Source of the DNA: Alteromonadaceae bacterium
Lineage (GTDB): Bacteria; Pseudomonadota; Gammaproteobacteria; Enterobacterales; Alteromonadaceae
Direction of reading: 5' to 3'
Assembly (NCBI GenBank): GCA_015491935.1
Contig: WGGB01000037.1
Coordinates: 1 to 38,108 of the forward strand
Length of the DNA stretch: 38,108 bases
Position numbers and translations under genes: made by a program. The notes below the pieces were generated by a model, which was not told the DNA's origin, made no database searches, and saw nothing but the letters and a program-made list of their open reading frames with translations. This document shows, piece after piece, positions 33,947 through 38,108 of this stretch. How positions within the stretch are numbered: the first letter of the stretch is position 1; each line of letters starts with the position of its first letter.

Positions 33947-34610
33947 TGCTGATTTAACTGCGCTATTTATCACCTTAAAAATGGCTGCTATTAGCACCCT
34001 AATTTTACTCTTGCTAGGCACACCATTAGCATGGTGGTTAGCCAAGATGAAAAGTAAAATAAAAGTGTTTTTTGAAGCCGTTATCGCACTCCCTATTATT
34101 TTACCTCCTACGGTTTTAGGCTTTTATTTATTAATTGCTTTTGCGCCGCAATCGCATTTAGGGCAATTATGGTTGCAGCTGACAGGTTCTCAACTTGCCT
34201 TTAGCTTCAGTGCTATTGTTATTGGCTCAGTACTATATTCATTACCTTTTGTAGTACAACCTTTACAACGCGCATTTGAACAATTAGGCGATCACTACCT
34301 TGAAGCGGCAACTATGCTTGGTGCAAAACCTCTAGATAGATTTTTTAGCATCGTATTACCCATGACTAAAGCAAGTTTTATTACTGCGGCGAGTTTAGGC
34401 TTTGCTCATACCGTGGGTGAATTTGGCATAGTGTTAATGATTGGCGGTAATATTCCCGATCAAACACGGGTATTGTCGATTGCTATTTTTGATCATGTTG
34501 AAGCGTTTGAATATGCACAAGCACAAACCTTGTCATTAAGTTTGTTAATTGCCTCATTTGTTTTATTAACGCTGATATATTTATTGAACCATAAAAAAGT
34601 GAGTCGCTAA
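33939..34610 (+). CDS. modB: Molybdate ABC transporter permease ModB
   Basis: Inner-membrane permease (223 aa; E. coli 229) with five or so membrane helices and the EAA-type loop DHYLEAATMLGAKPLDRFFSIVLP that contacts ModC. FFEAVIALPIILPPTVLGFYLL is the ModB signature. The ATG at 33939 overlaps the modA end by 8 bp; a longer in-frame start at 33912 is less likely. Confidence 0.95.
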   Translation: MINADLTALFITLKMAAISTLILLLLGTPLAWWLAKMKSKIKVFFEAVIALPIILPPTVLGFYLLIAFAPQSHLGQLWLQLTGSQLAFSFSAIVIGSVLYSLPFVVQPLQRAFEQLGDHYLEAATMLGAKPLDRFFSIVLPMTKASFITAASLGFAHTVGEFGIVLMIGGNIPDQTRVLSIAIFDHVEAFEYAQAQTLSLSLLIASFVLLTLIYLLNHKKVSR

Positions 34611-34614
34611 CCTA

Positions 34615-35778
34615 ATGAGTAACCTGATGACTGAACTCACGATCAACCTCACTAATGCAGCTAACCAGCACTTCAGTTTTGTTATTGAGAAAAAACTTAG
34701 CGCACAAGGCATTACTGGCATATTTGGTCCTTCTGGTTCAGGTAAAACGACCTTATTGCGTGCTATAGCGGGTTTAAACAAAAATGTACAAGGCGAGATA
34801 GTATTTAACGGTAAAACACTGTTAAATACTAGCAATAATATCTTTATTGAAGCTGAACAACGTAATATTGGTTTAGTGTTTCAAAACAGTCGCTTATTTC
34901 CGCATTTATCGGTTTATAAAAACCTTATGTATGCACAAAAAAGAGGCAAAAGAAAAACCTTAAATATTGATGAAATAATTGCATTAACTGAGCTTGAAAG
35001 CTTAACCAATAAACAACCAAATCAACTTTCTTCAGGCGAACAACAACGTGTTGCATTAGCGCGCGCATTATTAGCGGAACCACAGTTATTATTGCTTGAT
35101 GAACCGTTGAGTGCTCTTGATCAAGAGAATACATCAAAAATGTTGTCTTTATTGATAAAGGTTCAACAACAACTCAATATTCCCATGCTGTACGTCAGTC
35201 ATAGTTTGGCTGAATTACAGCAAACAGCAAATAACCTAATGGTGATAGCACAAGGAAAAATTATTGATTATGGCAATATTCATCAAGTGATCCATAGATT
35301 AAATCAACACCATGATGGTATTAGCATTAGCCAACAAACTAGCTTGGCGCTTTCAATAAAACAACATGATCAAGAACATGGCCTAACTGAACTAGAGCTT
35401 GATACTCAGCAAAGCTTGTATATGCCAATGCTCAGCGCAAAAAAATATAAAACGCATGATTTATTACGTTGCTTTATTTTTGCTAGCGATATTAGTATTA
35501 CTTTACAAGAGCCCTGTAATAGTTCCATTGTAAATCATTTACAAGGTAATATTACTCAGATAAATAACCCGGTTAGTCAGCAAAGTAAACACTCCGTTTT
35601 ACTGGCAATTAAATGTGCTCAACAGGTCTTTTATTCTCAAATATCATTAATGTCGTATAACAAATTAAAGCTCAAGCAAGGCGATAACGTATTTATTCAA
35701 TTTAAAGCCTCAGCAATAAAAACACTGACCAATTCGTCTACTCTCGATAATACAATAGCTAAGGAAACACTATGTTAA
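34615..35778 (+). CDS. modC: Molybdate ABC transporter ATP-binding protein ModC
   Basis: ATPase (387 aa) energising molybdate import. Walker A GPSGSGKT, signature LSSGEQQRVALARAL and Walker B LLLLDEPLSALD are intact. The C-terminal third (about 260-375) is a MOP-like molybdate-binding regulatory domain (DLLRCFIFASDISITL ... IKLLS-type strands), weaker than usual in sequence. The start could also be ATG 34627. No modE regulator is present nearby. It overlaps moeB by 7 bp. Confidence 0.94.
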   Translation: MSNLMTELTINLTNAANQHFSFVIEKKLSAQGITGIFGPSGSGKTTLLRAIAGLNKNVQGEIVFNGKTLLNTSNNIFIEAEQRNIGLVFQNSRLFPHLSVYKNLMYAQKRGKRKTLNIDEIIALTELESLTNKQPNQLSSGEQQRVALARALLAEPQLLLLDEPLSALDQENTSKMLSLLIKVQQQLNIPMLYVSHSLAELQQTANNLMVIAQGKIIDYGNIHQVIHRLNQHHDGISISQQTSLALSIKQHDQEHGLTELELDTQQSLYMPMLSAKKYKTHDLLRCFIFASDISITLQEPCNSSIVNHLQGNITQINNPVSQQSKHSVLLAIKCAQQVFYSQISLMSYNKLKLKQGDNVFIQFKASAIKTLTNSSTLDNTIAKETLC

Positions 35779-36521
35779 CTAGGCAACAACAGTTAAAATA
35801 TTCTCGTCAAATCATGATGAAGGATATAGGAGAGTCAGGGCAAATTGCCTTATCACAAGCAACTATATTAATTATTGGCATTGGTGGTTTAGGCAACCCT
35901 GCCGCGTTATATTTAGCCGCGGCAGGGGTTGGAAAATTGATTTTAGTCGATGGTGATAATATCGAAATAAGTAACCTACCCAGACAAATTTTATTTAATG
36001 AACAAGACATCAATAATAATAAAGCAGACACGGCAAGCGATAAACTTCAGCAACAATTTCCAGATACTGAAATAGAGGTCATTGATGAAATGTTCGATCA
36101 AGAACTGGCTGATTATTACTTAAATGACGCTAATCTTGTCTTAGATTGTACCGATAACATTAACAGCCGTTATTTGATCAACAAATTATGTGTGCAAAAT
36201 AAAACGCCATTAATTATTGGTGCGGCTACAGGCTTTGATGGTCAACATTTAATGGTTAACCCACTTGATGACAAAAGTGCTTGTTATCATTGTTTATATC
36301 CAAGTAGTGAAAAAGCGCCCGCCAACAACTGCCAAACAGCAGGTATATTAGGCCCCGTTTTATCTATTGTTTCTGGTATGCAAGCGCTTAGCGCCATTAA
36401 ATATATTACAAAAAACAAAGCCCCAATTAATCAACTTAGTTTATTTGATGGCTTAACCAATCAGTGGCAGCAATTTAATATCCGTAAGAACAGTCAATGT
36501 GAAGTTTGTGCGAATAAATAG
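35772..36521 (+). CDS. moeB: Molybdopterin-synthase adenylyltransferase MoeB
   Basis: E1-like enzyme (249 aa, same as E. coli MoeB) activating the MoaD C-terminus with ATP. Nucleotide loop GIGGLG at 36-41, LPRQILF arginine finger region, DCTDN, and two zinc-binding pairs CYHC and CEVC. NNCQTAGILGP carries the conserved Cys. ThiF is a close relative, but position at the end of the Moco run and absence of thi genes favour MoeB. AAGGA stands 6 nt before the ATG. Confidence 0.93.
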   Translation: MLTRQQQLKYSRQIMMKDIGESGQIALSQATILIIGIGGLGNPAALYLAAAGVGKLILVDGDNIEISNLPRQILFNEQDINNNKADTASDKLQQQFPDTEIEVIDEMFDQELADYYLNDANLVLDCTDNINSRYLINKLCVQNKTPLIIGAATGFDGQHLMVNPLDDKSACYHCLYPSSEKAPANNCQTAGILGPVLSIVSGMQALSAIKYITKNKAPINQLSLFDGLTNQWQQFNIRKNSQCEVCANK

Positions 36522-36592
36522 AATACTTAACCAGCGAGTAAAAGTGATTTGAACCGTATTTTAACGTTTAATAATTAAACTCAAGCTGCTCT

Positions 36593-36606
36593 TTGATACA
36601 GGTCAA
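36593..36606. promoter_or_regulatory. FNR-type box upstream of the DUF3083-like gene
   Basis: TTGAT-ACAG-GTCAA, 9 of 10 to consensus, centred at 36599.5. A consensus -10 TATAAT (36628-36633) begins 28.5 bp away, the same geometry as at nosR and moaA. Confidence 0.7.
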
Positions 36607-36627
36607 CTGCTGTATTTTTTTGAACGC

Positions 36628-36633
36628 TATAAT
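36628..36633 (+). promoter_or_regulatory. Consensus -10 of the DUF3083-like gene
   Basis: TATAAT with no good -35 (TTGAAC lies only 3 bp upstream), as expected for an activator-dependent promoter. Predicted start near 36640, leaving a long leader of about 150 nt. Confidence 0.65.
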
Positions 36634-36791
36634 CCCCCCATATTAATTACGACACGCCTAATAACATGACTAAGCAACAAAGCTTTAATTGCGTAAACGT
36701 CTGTCACAAGCTTGTCACACTCACTAATTACACTGCGAGTTATAGCATTAATTAGATTTATTTAAGTTTCAAAATTCAAGGAAGCATCATC

Positions 36792-37916
36792 ATGCCATTA
36801 TCAAGAAGCCGTAGTTCAGTGCATAAAATTTATTTGCCTGCATCAACTCGTGAAAATCAATATCTGCTAGTGGATATTCCACTAACGGATAAATTAATTA
36901 ATCATGTACAACCTTCAGATAAAAACTCAAGCACTGATAATTTAAGTGCTTTTTATTATAATTTATCTGAATTGTTTTTTAAGACCTGCGATCAATTTGA
37001 ATTAAAAAGTGCAGCCTTTATTGCGAATGATAAGCTTCCAAAGGTGCATTTTAACTCTGAAGATTATCAAGTAGAGAGTGCACAACGTATTGTATTTTTT
37101 TATGATCCCGCACTACATTCAGTACGTCGCTCTTATTTTCAAGGTGAACATAAAGCAAAAAAAATAAAATTATTATTTTTAGCCTCTGGTGAAGATGTTC
37201 GCTTAAATTCACCTCGTTTTAATACGCAAGTAGGTCAAGTATTAAAAGCTTTTGCTGAAAAAACAGCCCTTAATGTCCATGAAATACGTGTGCGAGATCA
37301 TCAGCATTTAACTTACGACTTATTTGCTAAAGAAAAAGGTTGTCAGCGCAGTCAAGGTCATAAATTACGCGCACTCCCTGCTCGTTATGCTAGTCAGCAA
37401 CTTGAGTTGCCACCAGCAATAACCGAAATTTCTTATGCGGTAGCCACATTACCAGTAACTAAAGCATTAAAAAACTTAGTAAATTTTGACTTTTCATCCA
37501 ATACGCCTTTTACTCCATTATATGAATTAATTAACGATAAATTAAAAATAGCCGCAGCACACTTTAATATTAAAAGTAGTGCGGTTATTGCGAATGGCTT
37601 AGTGCCTATTGTTCGTCAATTGGTGAGTGACGAAGATCAAGAAGCCATTACCCGTGTAGGTGAAATTCAAAAGCTTACTTACAATAGCGAAAATCCACAG
37701 CAAGACTTTATGTTAAGTTGTGATGGCAATATGCTAGTGAACGAAATTTATATTGTAATGGCTGCCAGTAAAGAAAATTTTGCCAATCAAGGTTATGCTA
37801 AATTTTTACAAAAAGTAGAAAATACCCTAACCGCTTTAGCAAGTGAATTGCAATTAGATACAGAGAAAGATGAAATTGTTATTCGTATGCATCAACATAT
37901 TAGTTTTAATTTATGA
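36792..37916 (+). CDS. DUF3083-like protein with two related halves
   Basis: 374-aa soluble protein of unknown function, no signal peptide or membrane segment. The opening HKIYLPASTRENQYLL resembles DUF3083 proteins of Shewanella/Colwellia relatives as I recall them. The two halves look homologous: FELKSAAFIANDKLPKV (about 69-85) parallels FNIKSSAVIANGLVPIV (about 255-271), and IRVRDHQHLTYDL parallels IVIRMHQHISFNL at the C-terminus. The H-Q-H pair recurs in each half. AAGGA stands 11 nt before the ATG. The upstream FNR-type promoter suggests induction without oxygen. Mechanism unknown. Confidence 0.8.
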   Translation: MPLSRSRSSVHKIYLPASTRENQYLLVDIPLTDKLINHVQPSDKNSSTDNLSAFYYNLSELFFKTCDQFELKSAAFIANDKLPKVHFNSEDYQVESAQRIVFFYDPALHSVRRSYFQGEHKAKKIKLLFLASGEDVRLNSPRFNTQVGQVLKAFAEKTALNVHEIRVRDHQHLTYDLFAKEKGCQRSQGHKLRALPARYASQQLELPPAITEISYAVATLPVTKALKNLVNFDFSSNTPFTPLYELINDKLKIAAAHFNIKSSAVIANGLVPIVRQLVSDEDQEAITRVGEIQKLTYNSENPQQDFMLSCDGNMLVNEIYIVMAASKENFANQGYAKFLQKVENTLTALASELQLDTEKDEIVIRMHQHISFNL

Positions 37917-37959
37917 TTTTAATTTATAACCCTACATAACAAAAAGCCCTCAATTGAGT

Positions 37960-37991
37960 AATGCCGTTCACTTAAGGTGAACGGCATTTTT
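37960..37991. terminator. Rho-independent terminator after the DUF3083-like gene
   Basis: 12-bp perfect stem AATGCCGTTCAC / GTGAACGGCATT, loop TTAAG, followed by Ts on the plus strand. Probably shared with the convergent gene ending at 38008. Confidence 0.88.
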
Positions 37992-38007
37992 ACTTTTAAC
38001 AGGGTAT

Positions 38008-38108
38008 CTATTCTTTGAACACTTCAGCACTCTCGGATATAGCCGCTCTCGCCTGCCAGGTAAAACAAATTGCTTTGCTGACTTTGTAATATTCATTGTG
38101 TATTTGGG
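38008..38108 (-). CDS. Probable C-terminal end of a minus-strand gene (partial)
   Basis: Reading leftwards from the window edge, one minus-strand frame is open for 32 codons to a TAG at 38008-38010 and ends ...WQARAAISESAEVFKE, a soluble-protein-like composition. It stops 17 bp before the terminator stem, as a real convergent gene would. Product not recognised; too short to be sure. Confidence 0.45.
   Translation of the reverse strand, partial: QIHNEYYKVSKAICFTWQARAAISESAEVFKE

Noticed and set aside
36666-36755. 29-codon ORF in the leader of the DUF3083-like gene
   Set aside because: No Shine-Dalgarno, no recognisable codon pattern such as a leader peptide; could be chance in a 150-nt leader.

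Overview
The window is AT-rich chromosomal DNA of a marine gammaproteobacterium. Alteromonadales, and most likely the Colwellia/Thalassotalea group (Colwelliaceae), is my inference from protein flavour: an RhlE-type helicase, DUF3545, DUF3083 and DUF3718 type proteins, and a thrLABC operon with a classic attenuator. No phage, IS element, CRISPR array, rRNA or tRNA was seen.

Layout. 1-2764: 3' part of a BarA-like hybrid histidine kinase. 2806-5537: rhlE, a hemolysin-III/YqfA membrane protein behind a FabR-like operator, and an acyl-CoA thioesterase. 5538-14340: nitrous-oxide reductase cluster nosR-nosZ-nosDFYL, with tandem FNR-type boxes before nosR and a CRP-like palindrome, an FNR-like box and a terminator before nosD. 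14341-19256: yaaA, tal, a DUF3545 small protein, a PuuB-like FAD oxidoreductase and a GNAT acetyltransferase. 19257-24326: thrC, thrB, thrA and the thrL leader with its attenuator on the minus strand. 24505-28016: YgjP-like metalloprotein, yebG with a LexA-like box, a DUF3718-like secreted protein and an S10 serine carboxypeptidase. 28088-36521: molybdenum island, with moeA on the minus strand and, divergently, a Moco riboswitch followed by moaA-mobA-moaB-moaC-moaD-moaE-modA-modB-modC-moeB. 36792-37916: a DUF3083-like protein built from two related halves. 38008-38108: probable C-terminal end of a minus-strand gene.

How it works together. NosZ reduces N2O to N2; NosR feeds electrons, and NosD/F/Y/L mature the copper centres. 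The mo/mod genes import molybdate and build molybdenum cofactor, which respiratory nitrate reductases (not in this window) would need. The link is regulatory: FNR-type boxes (TTGAT-N4-ATCAA-like) lie before nosR, nosD, moaA and the DUF3083-like gene. In three of the four the -10 candidate starts 28.5 bp from the box centre (29.5 bp at nosD), the geometry of a class II FNR promoter. These genes therefore look like one anaerobic regulon.

Two kinds of repeat stand out. A dispersed REP/BIME-like family (5' TGTAG followed by a short hairpin, often in inverted pairs) sits in at least six places; one copy has become coding sequence for the ModA signal peptide. The 3' end of nosZ together with its hairpin is duplicated in a 101-bp tandem array. 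I did not find a clearly new multigene system; the best leads are these two repeat stories, the nested terminator/promoter before nosD, and the duplicated-domain protein that appears to be FNR-controlled.
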